Origin: an uncultured Muribaculaceae bacterium
GTDB taxonomy: Bacteria; Bacteroidota; Bacteroidia; Bacteroidales; Muribaculaceae
Assembly: GCA_910586595.1 (NCBI GenBank)
Contig: CAJUJB010000038.1
Location: 1-26,624 of the forward strand
Direction of reading: 5' to 3'
DNA: 26,624 bases
Position numbers and translations under genes: made by a program. Of the stretch, positions 6,517 through 14,253 are shown piece by piece. Each line of letters starts with the position of its first letter. The stretch's first letter is position 1. The notes beneath the pieces were generated by a model. That model saw nothing but the letters and a program-made list of their open reading frames with translations. It did no database searches and was not told the DNA's origin.

Positions 6517-7697
6517 TCCCAGGTATATTTTTTCTGGCGCCCGAAGCGTGAGCGAACGCGGCGGCTGAGTTTGCGCAGAGGGTAGGTGAGCGAGAACCAG
6601 GGTAATGTGAGCATGAGCGGACGCGACTTGAGCGCCTTCATGGCTCCGCGCCATACGTAGATGTCGAGCGCGAACATTGCCACAATCATCACTCCGGCGA
6701 TGATGGCCGGCTGCATGTTGGGATAATCGACCACGGCGGCTCCGGCTCCGGTGGCTATGGCCCCTATCTGAAGCCAGCCTGTGAGGGAGGTGAGTATGCG
6801 CGGGCGACGCTTGATGAAGCCTTCGGTGAAGAAACGGCGGAGCACCCGCTCGGTGAAGAGGCGCGGATGATTGCCCTGGCGCATGCGCACGATGGAGTCT
6901 TCCGATAGCTCGACGGCGGTGTTGGCCTTGCGGGCAATCTCGCTTACGAAGATGTCGTCGTCGCCGTAGTGGAGGTTGAGGGTGTGGGCGAAGCCTTTGT
7001 TGCGCATGAAGGTATCTTTGCGGTAGGCTATATTGTACTCCGTGCCGCGGAAGGGCTTGCCTGCCACAGCCACTGCTAGCCAGCGTACACTCTCGGCCAC
7101 ATAGTCGAAGGCACGTCGGCGCCGTCCGTGACGGTCATCTTCTTCGGGGTCTATATATGCGAAGCCAAGCACCACCTCCACTTTGCCGTCTTTGTCGAAG
7201 TTGCTCATTATGCGGCGTAGCCACAGCGGCGAAGTGATTTCGGCGGCTGTGGTGGTGAGCACCACTGTGTCGTAGCGGGCAGCCTTGATGCCGAGTGTGA
7301 TGCCGAGTTTCTTGCGGCTGAGGTTAACCACGCCTTCGGGGGTGAAGGTGAGGTAGAGGTTGGGATGACTGCTGCGGAGCATCGACACAGCGTCGCGGAC
7401 ATCGGCCGATTCTCCTTCGTTTACCACAATTACTTCGTAAGCCGCCGGATAGTCCTGGTTCAGCACACTCTCGAGGAGTGAGTTGAGGTTCTCGGCGTCG
7501 CCCTGGGAGTAGATTATGACAGATGCCGGCATATATTCGTTCTCCGGCTTGTCGGCGCGCTCGCGGTCGGCTTTACGGCGGAAATTGACCACGGTGCGGA
7601 CACGCATGAAGTAGATGGCCGCCAGCAGCAATATGCACAGCAGAGACGCAAACAGCAGCCACAGAGCTGCCGGGGTCATTATGGGTGATAAAAACAT
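6513..7697 (-). CDS. Family-2 glycosyltransferase, membrane-anchored, altered acidic motifs
   Basis: This is a 394-residue protein from the ATG at 7697; another ATG at 7679 is possible, and the longer frame to 7754 would overlap the promoter. An N-terminal membrane helix (about 7-31) precedes a GT-A domain: ASVIIYSQGD (58-67), VVNEGESADVRD (91-102), FRGTEYNIAYRK (216-227), YGDDDIFVSEIA (244-255) and NHPRLF (276-281). Two helices near 302-348 close it. The usual VDDGS motif reads VNEGE, and the position where GT2 enzymes have a DxD (TDAD) reads LTTTAAE (147-153), so nucleotide-sugar metal binding may be changed or lost. The GDDD block and the basic C-terminal region are kept. Substrate is unknown. 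It is a single gene convergent on DUF2752. Confidence 0.85.
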   Translation of the reverse strand: MFLSPIMTPAALWLLFASLLCILLLAAIYFMRVRTVVNFRRKADRERADKPENEYMPASVIIYSQGDAENLNSLLESVLNQDYPAAYEVIVVNEGESADVRDAVSMLRSSHPNLYLTFTPEGVVNLSRKKLGITLGIKAARYDTVVLTTTAAEITSPLWLRRIMSNFDKDGKVEVVLGFAYIDPEEDDRHGRRRRAFDYVAESVRWLAVAVAGKPFRGTEYNIAYRKDTFMRNKGFAHTLNLHYGDDDIFVSEIARKANTAVELSEDSIVRMRQGNHPRLFTERVLRRFFTEGFIKRRPRILTSLTGWLQIGAIATGAGAAVVDYPNMQPAIIAGVMIVAMFALDIYVWRGAMKALKSRPLMLTLPWFSLTYPLRKLSRRVRSRFGRQKKYTWD

Positions 7698-7723
7698 TTT
7701 AGCAAATTCTACGTTTGGGAGTG

Positions 7724-7754
7724 CAAACTTACACAAAAAAAAGAAAAAATGCAA
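7724..7754 (-). promoter_or_regulatory. Promoter of the glycosyltransferase gene
   Basis: On the minus strand the -7 box TAAGTTTG (7731-7724) has a TTG (7754-7752) 20 bp upstream. The transcript would start near 7717, ruling out the 7754 ATG. The box lies just downstream of a hairpin/U-run terminator, so the gene is insulated from upstream transcription. Confidence 0.6.
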
Positions 7755-7776
7755 CTACCCGTCGCAGGCAATTGCA
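7735..7776 (-). terminator. Intrinsic terminator on the minus strand
   Basis: On the minus strand 7776-7750 folds as TGCAATTGCCT / GGGTAGTTGCA with an 11-bp stem (three G-U pairs) and a 5-nt loop. It is followed directly by TTTTTTCTTTTTTTT (7749-7735). It can end the amylase transcript and the candidate small RNA starting near 7857. Confidence 0.75.
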
Positions 7777-7857
7777 TCCTAACCTATGATTCACTTATTT
7801 GTTTGATTGTCTTGCTTCTAACTTTGAGTGAATTAAGTTAAAAATCTTCCTATGTTT
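7737..7857 (-). ncRNA. Candidate small RNA between the amylase and the glycosyltransferase
   Basis: A complete transcription unit without an obvious reading frame is seen: a consensus promoter at 7864-7894, an interval of about 80 nt, and a strong intrinsic terminator at 7735-7776. The predicted RNA of about 120 nt has an internal 7-bp stem (minus strand ATTCACT 7833-7827 with AGTGAAT 7795-7789) before the terminator hairpin. No known RNA family was recognised. It could also be a premature-termination leader of the glycosyltransferase gene. It is called from signals only. Confidence 0.45.
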
Positions 7858-7863
7858 GCAATG

Positions 7864-7894
7864 CAAAGTTAAGTTGTTTTTGAATACGAACAAA
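7864..7894 (-). promoter_or_regulatory. Orphan consensus promoter downstream of the amylase
   Basis: On the minus strand TTTG (7894-7891) and TAACTTTG (7871-7864) are separated by exactly 19 bp, as good as any promoter in the window. It lies 52 nt past the amylase stop codon and drives no annotated gene before the terminator at 7735-7776. Confidence 0.68.
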
Positions 7895-7945
7895 CTAATT
7901 GTACAAACATTAAGAAATATTTACCTTTATTTAGAATTTGGGCCT

Positions 7946-10885
7946 TTAAAGCACTATTTTTGTCCGGTTTACGATGTAGAAACCTCTCGAAAGAGCCACT
8001 CTGGTGGTGCCACGGCGCACACTGACGCGCCTCAGGGTGCCGTCGGCCGATGCGATGTCCACGCAGGTATCGCAGTCGGAATATATTTCCAGTTGGCCGT
8101 CGACGGCTTTGACCGAGATGGCCGGAGCTGCTGATACGGAATTTACTCCTGAGTAGGTGCCCGTCTGGCCAGAGGCGTTGTAGATGCCTCCGTTCACGAG
8201 GGTGAGGTCGGCGGTCTGGGTGCCTGCTCCGTTGTTGAAGATGACCATCGGATTGCTGAGGGCCCGGGTGGGATTTAGGGTGAAGGTATAGTATGTCTTG
8301 CCGTTGATGACAGAGGTCGACGTCATATCGGTGCCTGGCCAGCCACCGAGGAGTTCGCCCGCGGCATCCCACATATATACTTTTACAGCGTTCCATGCCG
8401 CCTCGCTGTTGTCGAAGTAGACGGTATACGGGCTGTCGGCAGGCACCGGGTCATCGCCGCCTATAATCTCTCCGGCGCCTTCGATGGTCTTGACATAGCC
8501 GCCGGCGTTGTAGTAGCCGCCGTTGTGCCATGTGAGGTCGGCCGTCTGGATACCGTTGCCGTTGTTGAATATTACGCCGGCCTGCCCATCAGGAATGACA
8601 GCCGAGCCGGTATATGTCCATTTCCATATCTTGTTGCCGAGATATGTGGCTTTGACACCAGGCCATGAGCCTCCGGTGTAGTTGGTGCTTCCGTTCCAGG
8701 CCCAAACGCGGATAGTGCCTGTCCAGCCTTCAGAGTTCTCGAAGAAGACAGCCTGCTCGCCTTCGGCCATTGCGGGTTCTACGGGAATTTCGGGCTCCTC
8801 GATTTCTCCGGCTCCGGCAGTTTCCTTCACAGTTACCGTGTCTTCGGGTTCCTCGTTACCGTCGTAGCCGGTCTGCCTGTCGGCAGCGGGGGTGGTGTCG
8901 TAGAGATATTTGCCGTCTTCGCCAATCTTGCCCAGGGCAGGTGTGAGGGCCGTGGAGAGTACGTATATACGCATGTTGGCAGCCCCTTGGCAGGCCTTTG
9001 TCTTGAGGGTGCCGTCGCTGACGGTGATGACGTCGCCGGTTATGGCGTCGGTATAAGTTCCGTTCTCAATGCCGGAGAATGTGGCCGCCCCACCTATCGA
9101 GACGAGGACGTAGCTGTCGGTGGTGGCGTCGGTATATCGGCGCTTGAATGCGATATGGTCGGCGCCGTTGCCTGAGCAGCCGTCGGTGCTGTACTGGCCT
9201 TTGCGGAGTGCCGGAATGGCTGCGCGGATGAGGTTGAGCCGCTGTATATGGAGGGCGAGAGGATGGCTCAGTGTGGCCGCCATATTGCCGGAGACGGAGG
9301 TGTATGAGGCAAAATCGGATACCTCGACGTCACCCTCTATATATCCACCGAAGTATGCGCGGCCAGAGTCTTTGAGGGCCAGCTCGGCGCCTTTGTCGAT
9401 TGTGCAACCTTTCTTGAACTCGATTTCTGAGCCATAGTACAGACAAGGAATGCCACGGAAGGTGAACATGAGGTCGAGGTTAGATGCCCATACGGTCTGG
9501 CTCTGGGCGAAGCGCTGGCTCTCGGGGGCTCCGTCGGGTGCATAGTCATGACTGTCGACGTAGGTTACGTTGTAGGTGGCGTCGTTGTACAGGCGGTCGC
9601 CTCCGCGCACCCCCCAGGCCTCGCCTGTGCTCCTGAAATTCCAGTGCATGGGGAAGTCGATCACGCTCAGACCTGATGCCTGCGAGTGGTCGGGCGCATG
9701 GTATTTGTTTCCGTCGAGGAGGGCATTGGTCGATCGCGGGCTGTATGACTCGTCGCCGTATTCGGTTCCCTGGCGGTCCTGGCTCTCGATGTTGGTGTGC
9801 TTGCCGTGGCCGTGGTCGGTGACCACCACATTATCCCACGAGGTCTCGGAGTAATCCCATGGATAGTCTTTTTCTTCTTGCCAAGTGTAGAACCAAGGCG
9901 AGCAGTTGGCGTGGTTGCGGTAGGTTACGTTGCGGTCGCGCGCACATACTTCGCCGAACATGAAGAAGTCGCCACCGCCGCGCTTGTCGCGGTTGGCTTC
10001 TGCCAGCGCCGAAAACTGCGGAAGGAAGGCTTTGTTGAAGGTCAGACGTGAGATGTGGCCGGAGGTGTCGATGCGGAATCCGTCGACACCCATCTCGATG
10101 AATTTGCCGTAACACTCGACTAAGTAATTGCACACCGCCGGATTCTCGGTGTTGAGATCCACGCAGTCGCCGGCAATCTGGGCGTACCAGCGCGAGTAGT
10201 CATCCCAGTTCCACTCGTTGCCTACATGGTGGTAATAATTGTGGTGATCGTGGTTGATGCCGTCCTCATTCTTGAGGGCGTTGATGCGAGGGTCGTGGGC
10301 CTTGGGGTCTGCGAGGTCGTAGTCGGCGGGCAACACTGTGTTGGGGTGAAGCCTCATCGAGCCGAGTATGTTGGAGAGATTCTTGGAGTAATCTTTCTCG
10401 AACATGGGGCAGAGCCGGTCTTCGCCGAAATTGCCGGTGTGGTTGAGCACGATGTCAAGAATTATTTTCATACCACGCGCATGTGCGGCGTCGATAAGAT
10501 CCTTGAATGAGCAGTCGTCGCTCTCGTAGCGCGGATCGACCTTGCTGAAGTTGAAGGCGTGATATCCGTGGTAGTCGAGGCCTGAAGCATTCTCGACTAT
10601 TGGAGTGATCCACACGGCTGTGAAGCCGAGGGCCTTGATATAGTCGAGTTTGTTGATAAGACCTTTGAAGTCACCTCTCCACTCGGGGTCGTTGACATTA
10701 TTCTTGCCATCCCAGCAGTAGACATTGTTTGTCGGGTCGCCGTCGTAGAATCGTGTGGTGATTGTGAAGTAGATGGTCTCGTCGCGGAAGTCGGTGCGGT
10801 CGGCGGTGAATGCCGCCGCCTCTGCCGGCATCGCCGTCGCCAGAGTGAGCCCTAAGCCCGCGAGCAGTGCTGATAATGATTTCAT
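7946..10885 (-). CDS. Secreted GH13 alpha-amylase with two starch-binding modules and a C-terminal sorting-like domain
   Basis: This 979-residue protein has a signal peptide cleaved near AEA (21-23). A GH13 barrel spans about 30-560. The conserved regions are DIVLNHTG (144-151), GVDGFRIDTSGH (266-277, nucleophile Asp273), FMFGEV (309-313, acid Glu312) and YVDSHDY (442-448, stabiliser Asp447). A beta C-domain runs to about 645. Two CBM26-like modules follow at 711-800 and 819-910, both with WPG and VIFNNG..G.QTADLT motifs. A linker of Glu/Pro-rich sequence separates the first one. The last 65 residues (CVDIASADGTLRRV..., GFYIVNRTKIVL) resemble a type IX secretion sorting domain. The role is extracellular starch or malto-oligosaccharide hydrolysis. 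No SusC/SusD is present nearby. The divergent GH43 genes share an operator-like repeat. Confidence 0.93.
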   Translation of the reverse strand: MKSLSALLAGLGLTLATAMPAEAAAFTADRTDFRDETIYFTITTRFYDGDPTNNVYCWDGKNNVNDPEWRGDFKGLINKLDYIKALGFTAVWITPIVENASGLDYHGYHAFNFSKVDPRYESDDCSFKDLIDAAHARGMKIILDIVLNHTGNFGEDRLCPMFEKDYSKNLSNILGSMRLHPNTVLPADYDLADPKAHDPRINALKNEDGINHDHHNYYHHVGNEWNWDDYSRWYAQIAGDCVDLNTENPAVCNYLVECYGKFIEMGVDGFRIDTSGHISRLTFNKAFLPQFSALAEANRDKRGGGDFFMFGEVCARDRNVTYRNHANCSPWFYTWQEEKDYPWDYSETSWDNVVVTDHGHGKHTNIESQDRQGTEYGDESYSPRSTNALLDGNKYHAPDHSQASGLSVIDFPMHWNFRSTGEAWGVRGGDRLYNDATYNVTYVDSHDYAPDGAPESQRFAQSQTVWASNLDLMFTFRGIPCLYYGSEIEFKKGCTIDKGAELALKDSGRAYFGGYIEGDVEVSDFASYTSVSGNMAATLSHPLALHIQRLNLIRAAIPALRKGQYSTDGCSGNGADHIAFKRRYTDATTDSYVLVSIGGAATFSGIENGTYTDAITGDVITVSDGTLKTKACQGAANMRIYVLSTALTPALGKIGEDGKYLYDTTPAADRQTGYDGNEEPEDTVTVKETAGAGEIEEPEIPVEPAMAEGEQAVFFENSEGWTGTIRVWAWNGSTNYTGGSWPGVKATYLGNKIWKWTYTGSAVIPDGQAGVIFNNGNGIQTADLTWHNGGYYNAGGYVKTIEGAGEIIGGDDPVPADSPYTVYFDNSEAAWNAVKVYMWDAAGELLGGWPGTDMTSTSVINGKTYYTFTLNPTRALSNPMVIFNNGAGTQTADLTLVNGGIYNASGQTGTYSGVNSVSAAPAISVKAVDGQLEIYSDCDTCVDIASADGTLRRVSVRRGTTRVALSRGFYIVNRTKIVL

Positions 10886-10913
10886 GGTTGATTGACAGTA
10901 AGTATGATCTACG

Positions 10914-10944
10914 CAAAGTTACAAAATGGCGAGGTGACGGCAAG
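10914..10944 (-). promoter_or_regulatory. Promoter of the amylase gene
   Basis: On the minus strand CTTG (10944-10941) and TAACTTTG (10921-10914) are 19 bp apart. The leader to the ATG at 10885 is about 22 nt. Confidence 0.7.
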
Positions 10945-10980
10945 GTGGTAAAAGTGAAATAAAGTTAAAAGAGTGAGCTA

Positions 10981-11001
10981 TAAGTGTAGACTTTACACTT
11001 A
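10981..11001. promoter_or_regulatory. 21-bp inverted repeat between divergent GH13 and GH43 promoters (candidate operator)
   Basis: TAAGTGTA (10981-10988) and TACACTTA (10994-11001) are perfect 8-bp arms around a 5-nt centre. The repeat ends 5 bp before the GH43 -7 box, covering its -33 position, and lies 36 bp upstream of the amylase -33. The geometry suits a dimeric DNA-binding protein acting on one or both genes. No regulator gene is adjacent. Confidence 0.5.
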
Positions 11002-11006
11002 ATTTG

Positions 11007-11014
11007 TACCTTTG
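11007..11014 (+). promoter_or_regulatory. -7 box of the GH43 pair
   Basis: TACCTTTG fits the -7 consensus TAnnTTTG. No TTTG is found at the -33 position, which is occupied by the inverted repeat. This suggests an activator-dependent or repressed promoter. The leader to the ATG at 11087 is about 66 nt. Confidence 0.45.
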
Positions 11015-11086
11015 TGGACAATACGATGCATGACCATCTTTCTCTCCTGACGCACTTCCCTCATTAACCCCCAAAACCTGAATCAG

Positions 11087-12067
11087 ATGAAAAACACCCT
11101 CTTCAGCATCGCATGTATTTTATTCTCCGGTATTGCCGGAGGACAGCTGTTGGCACAGGAAATGCCGGACTCCGCTTTGTTCCACTTCGAGAGCAAGGGT
11201 AATCCTGTGATACGGCACAAGCATACAGCCGACCCCGCCGCCATCGTGAAAGGCGATACGCTATGGCTTTTCACCGGCCACGACGAGCCGGGCAATCAGG
11301 CCGGCTACCACATGAACGACTGGCTCGTATTCTCGACTACCGACCTCAAGCACTGGACCGAGTACCCTTCGCCTCTGAAGGTGACTGATTTCAGCTGGGC
11401 TCCGGCAGGCAACGCCTTTGCGGGTCATGTGGCTGAGAAAGATGGTAAATTCTACTGGTATGTAAGCACAAACTGGAAAGGTATAGGCGTGGCCGTTTCT
11501 GATAAGATTACCGGGCCTTACCATGATGCCCTCGGCAAGCAATTGCTCACCAACGATGATTGTTTTGCCGACGATCATGCCTGGGCGTGCATCGACCCCG
11601 ACGTATTTATTGATGACGACGGCACTCCTTATATATTATGGGGTAACCGCCATTGCTATATCGCCCGTCTGGCAGATAATATGACCGAATTAGCCGGGCC
11701 GGTTAAGATGATCGAGCTTGGCGATGAGCACCCGTTCACAGAAGCTCCGTGGCTCTGGAAATATAATGGAAAATATTATCTGGCTTATGCCGCCGAGTGG
11801 CCCGAGAAGATTGCCTATGCCATGGCCGACAGTCCTGAGGGCCCGTATACGCCTATGGGAATAATATCGGAGATTGCTGGCAACAGCAACACCACCCATC
11901 CGGCGATCGTGCAGTTCGGCGACCGCTGGATCTTCATCAGCCATAACGGAGGTCTGGATGGAGGAGGCAGTGGCAGCCGCTCTGTGATAATGGAACCGAT
12001 GGAATATAATCCCGACGGAACAATACGCAAGATTCATCCTTCTTCAGAAGGGGTAAATATCAACTGA
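11087..12067 (+). CDS. Secreted glycoside hydrolase family 43 enzyme
   Basis: This 326-residue protein has a signal peptide ending near LLAQE (21-25). The five-bladed propeller of GH43 is supported by HTADPAAIV (46-54, base Asp49), CIDPDVFIDDDGTPYILWG (168-186, pKa modulator Asp170) and PFTEAPWLWKYNGKYYLAYA (216-235, acid Glu219). Length equals a single catalytic domain with no carbohydrate-binding module. Family members are mostly beta-xylosidases and alpha-arabinofuranosidases; the specificity here is not readable. The next GH43 gene follows after 9 nt, so the two form an operon, divergent from the GH13 amylase and under the inverted repeat at 10981-11001. It is likely periplasmic or surface-exposed. 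Confidence 0.9.
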   Translation: MKNTLFSIACILFSGIAGGQLLAQEMPDSALFHFESKGNPVIRHKHTADPAAIVKGDTLWLFTGHDEPGNQAGYHMNDWLVFSTTDLKHWTEYPSPLKVTDFSWAPAGNAFAGHVAEKDGKFYWYVSTNWKGIGVAVSDKITGPYHDALGKQLLTNDDCFADDHAWACIDPDVFIDDDGTPYILWGNRHCYIARLADNMTELAGPVKMIELGDEHPFTEAPWLWKYNGKYYLAYAAEWPEKIAYAMADSPEGPYTPMGIISEIAGNSNTTHPAIVQFGDRWIFISHNGGLDGGGSGSRSVIMEPMEYNPDGTIRKIHPSSEGVNIN

Positions 12068-12076
12068 TAATCCGAC

Positions 12077-13156
12077 ATGAAATTACTGAAGACCCTGGCG
12101 CTCTGCGCCGCTGCTGCCGGTGCCTTCGGCTCGTGCAGCCCCGCCAAAGACACCGCGGCCGCCGACGATATGGCTGCTTACCTCATGGTGTTTTTCTCTG
12201 ACGACGACCACAGTGTGCACTTTGCCGTGAGCGACGACGGATATACCTTCACAGCACTCAACGACAACCGCCCGGTTCTGGGCGGCGATACATTGGCCGA
12301 TCAGCGCGGCATCCGCGATCCGCATATTTTCCGCGGGCCCGACGGTAAATTCTATATGGCGCTAACCGACCTGCACATCTACGGCAAGCGCGACGGCATC
12401 CGCGAGTCGCAGTGGGAACGCCCCGACGAATACGGCTGGGGCAACAACCGTGGGCTTGTGCTGATGAAGTCGGACGACCTCATCAACTGGACACACAATG
12501 AGGTGCGTATCGACAGCCTCTTCCCCGAGCAATATGGCGAGATAGGCTGCGCTTGGGCTCCCGAGACAACCTACGATGAGGAGGCCGGCAAGCTGATGGT
12601 ATATTTCACTATACGCGCACGTGGCGAGCATCTGCCCGGCGGCAATATGACAGATAAGAAGACGCGTCTTTTCTATGCCTACGCCGACGACGATTTCACT
12701 ACGCTTACTTCGGCTCCGGAGCTGCTCTTCGAGTACCCTGACTCGACCAAGCAGATTCTCGACGCCGACATCTGCCGCATGCCAGACGGACGTTATTTCA
12801 TGACATATGTGGCTCAGGAAAGCCCCGGTGGCATAAAGATGGCCTTGTCGGACAGCATACACTCAGGCTACGAATACTGTGATGAGTGGATTGATGCAGA
12901 GCCGGGCGCGTGCGAGGCTCCGAATACCTGGAAGCGTATCGGCGAGGATAAATGGGTGGTGATGTACGATGTTTTCAGCGTCGACCCGCATAACTTCGGC
13001 TTCGTTGAGACGTCCGATTTCAAGACCTTCACGCCTCTCGGTCATTTCAACGACGGAGGCCCGATGAAGGCAACCAATTTCAGCTCGCCCAAGCACGGCG
13101 CCGTTATCCAGATTACGGCAGACGAAGCCCGGCGCCTCCGCGAGCACTTCAATTGA
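12077..13156 (+). CDS. GH43-like lipoprotein
   Basis: This 359-residue protein has a signal peptide with a lipobox-like end (GAFGSC, Cys20), so a lipoprotein is likely. The GH43 fold is indicated by RGIRDPHIFRGPDGKFYMAL (77-96, base Asp81), WAPETTYDEEAGKLMVYF (160-177), ILDADICRMPDGRYFMTY (227-244, modulator Asp229) and GACEAPNTWK (277-286, acid Glu280). The sequence differs clearly from the upstream GH43, so this is not a recent tandem copy, and the two may cut different linkages of one substrate. It starts 9 nt after the first GH43 gene and is followed by a good terminator at 13181-13222. Specificity is unknown. Confidence 0.88.
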   Translation: MKLLKTLALCAAAAGAFGSCSPAKDTAAADDMAAYLMVFFSDDDHSVHFAVSDDGYTFTALNDNRPVLGGDTLADQRGIRDPHIFRGPDGKFYMALTDLHIYGKRDGIRESQWERPDEYGWGNNRGLVLMKSDDLINWTHNEVRIDSLFPEQYGEIGCAWAPETTYDEEAGKLMVYFTIRARGEHLPGGNMTDKKTRLFYAYADDDFTTLTSAPELLFEYPDSTKQILDADICRMPDGRYFMTYVAQESPGGIKMALSDSIHSGYEYCDEWIDAEPGACEAPNTWKRIGEDKWVVMYDVFSVDPHNFGFVETSDFKTFTPLGHFNDGGPMKATNFSSPKHGAVIQITADEARRLREHFN

Positions 13157-13180
13157 TATAGATGATAAAGTGATAGATTA

Positions 13181-13222
13181 GGTATGCCTCAGTCTTTGGC
13201 TGGGGCATACCGTTTATTTTTT
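13181..13222 (+). terminator. Terminator of the GH43 operon
   Basis: GGTATGCCTCAG (13181-13192) pairs with CTGGGGCATACC (13200-13211) over 12 bp with one G-U, 7-nt loop, followed by GTTTATTTTTT. It lies 25 nt past the stop codon. Confidence 0.8.
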
Positions 13223-13342
13223 AGGTGTCGAATTTTTGCGGGAGAATAACCGGCGTTTTTTACCTGGTCATCATCAATAGGTATATCAGAGAATTCTTTC
13301 CATGTATTCTCCGATCTTGGGTGAGATCCGTTTTTCCATGGC

Positions 13343-13960
13343 CTATTTTATACGGATAAGTGTCAGACCATCGCGGACGGGTATGATTACTTTTTCCACA
13401 CCGGGGTCCGCGGCAACCATATCGTTGAACGCGCGTATGCCCTCTGTCTGCGGGTCGTGGGCAGAGGGATCCAGCACTTTGTCGGTCCAGAGGGTATTGT
13501 CGGCAAGTATATAGGCGCCGGAGCGGAGTCGGCTGCGCAGCAGTGTGTAATACTCCGGATATCGGCGTTTGTTGGCGTCGATAAATACAAGGTCGTAATC
13601 GCGCCCGTCCATAAGTGCCGGGATGAGTTCTTCGGCATCTCCCGTATGAAGTGTGATGGGCTTGCCTTCGAAAAGGTCGAGTAGCTCGTCGGTATAGTCG
13701 GTGTCGACTTCGACGGTATCGACGGTTCCACCCTCGGGGAGAGCCTCGGCGAAACAGAGCGTAGAGTATCCGCTGAATGTGCCGAGCTCGAGCACGTGGC
13801 GCGGGGCCATGATGCGCGTAAGCATGGTGAGGAGTCGCCCCTGCACGTGATCGGTGCACATGCGCGGGTAGAGGCGGTGGAGGTGGGTATGGCGGTAGAG
13901 GGCCCGGAGCTCGGCGGGCTCGGGATCGATATGAGCGGCGATGTAGTCGTCTTCGGTCAT
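13343..13960 (-). CDS. SAM-dependent O-methyltransferase (COMT-like)
   Basis: This is a 205-residue protein from the ATG at 13960; the open frame to 14041 would run through the preceding gene. The class I methyltransferase fold shows VLELGTFSGYST (56-67, SAM loop), DTVEVD (81-86), FIDANKRRYPEYY (127-139, metal Asp128) and YILADNTLW (150-158, metal Asp154/Asn155), followed by a C-terminal GLTLIRIK strand. These are the metal-dependent catechol O-methyltransferase-type motifs (Methyltransf_3). Substrate is unknown. It is the last gene of the long minus-strand operon, 17 nt after the small membrane protein. The stop is TAG, and the same frame continues for 18 sense codons (AMEKRISPKIGEYMERIL) before TGA. 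Confidence 0.9.
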   Translation of the reverse strand: MTEDDYIAAHIDPEPAELRALYRHTHLHRLYPRMCTDHVQGRLLTMLTRIMAPRHVLELGTFSGYSTLCFAEALPEGGTVDTVEVDTDYTDELLDLFEGKPITLHTGDAEELIPALMDGRDYDLVFIDANKRRYPEYYTLLRSRLRSGAYILADNTLWTDKVLDPSAHDPQTEGIRAFNDMVAADPGVEKVIIPVRDGLTLIRIK

Positions 13961-13977
13961 GACAGATGAGGTGCTGT

Positions 13978-14253
13978 TCAGAGATAAGCTAATGCCCACA
14001 TGGCTGCATGGGTGAGCAGAAGCATGATAAGTAGAATCCATGTTAGCTCAGGGCGTCGGGCCCAGCTCTTCCATGCGCAGATGGCGTAGAGGATTACGGC
14101 TATAGGGTAGAGGTACAGCAGCCACTTGTTTTCTTCGCCGGGAGCCGAGGCCGACAGGAGCCACGGGTAGGCAGCCAATGGCAGGCAACAGACTATGATC
14201 AGCAATTTCACCCAAAGCGGGAGTGGATTGCGGGGAAGGTCTTCGATGCTCAT
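13978..14253 (-). CDS. Small membrane protein of unknown function
   Basis: This 91-residue protein has three predicted membrane helices: LPLWVKLLIIVCCLPLAAYP (about 11-30), WLLYLYPIAVILYAICAWKS (about 44-63) and the C-terminal stretch WILLIMLLLTHAAMWALAYL (72-91). The start overlaps the stop of the SDR gene by 4 nt (ATGA, 14253-14250), which fixes the start and argues that it is translated. No family is recognised. Its position between an epimerase and a methyltransferase gives no clear hint beyond shared transcription. Confidence 0.72.
   Translation of the reverse strand: MSIEDLPRNPLPLWVKLLIIVCCLPLAAYPWLLSASAPGEENKWLLYLYPIAVILYAICAWKSWARRPELTWILLIMLLLTHAAMWALAYL

Noticed and set aside
7869..8396. 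175-codon minus frame at the amylase 3' end
   Set aside because: Out-of-frame shadow of the second starch-binding module; very rich in Arg/His/Pro as typical of shadow frames.
13260..13859. 199-codon minus frame across the O-methyltransferase
   Set aside because: Arg/His-rich shadow frame; the real frame has all methyltransferase motifs.
13961..14041. N-terminal extension of the O-methyltransferase
   Set aside because: It would overlap the end of the small membrane protein gene out of frame, and the residues are unlike the family.
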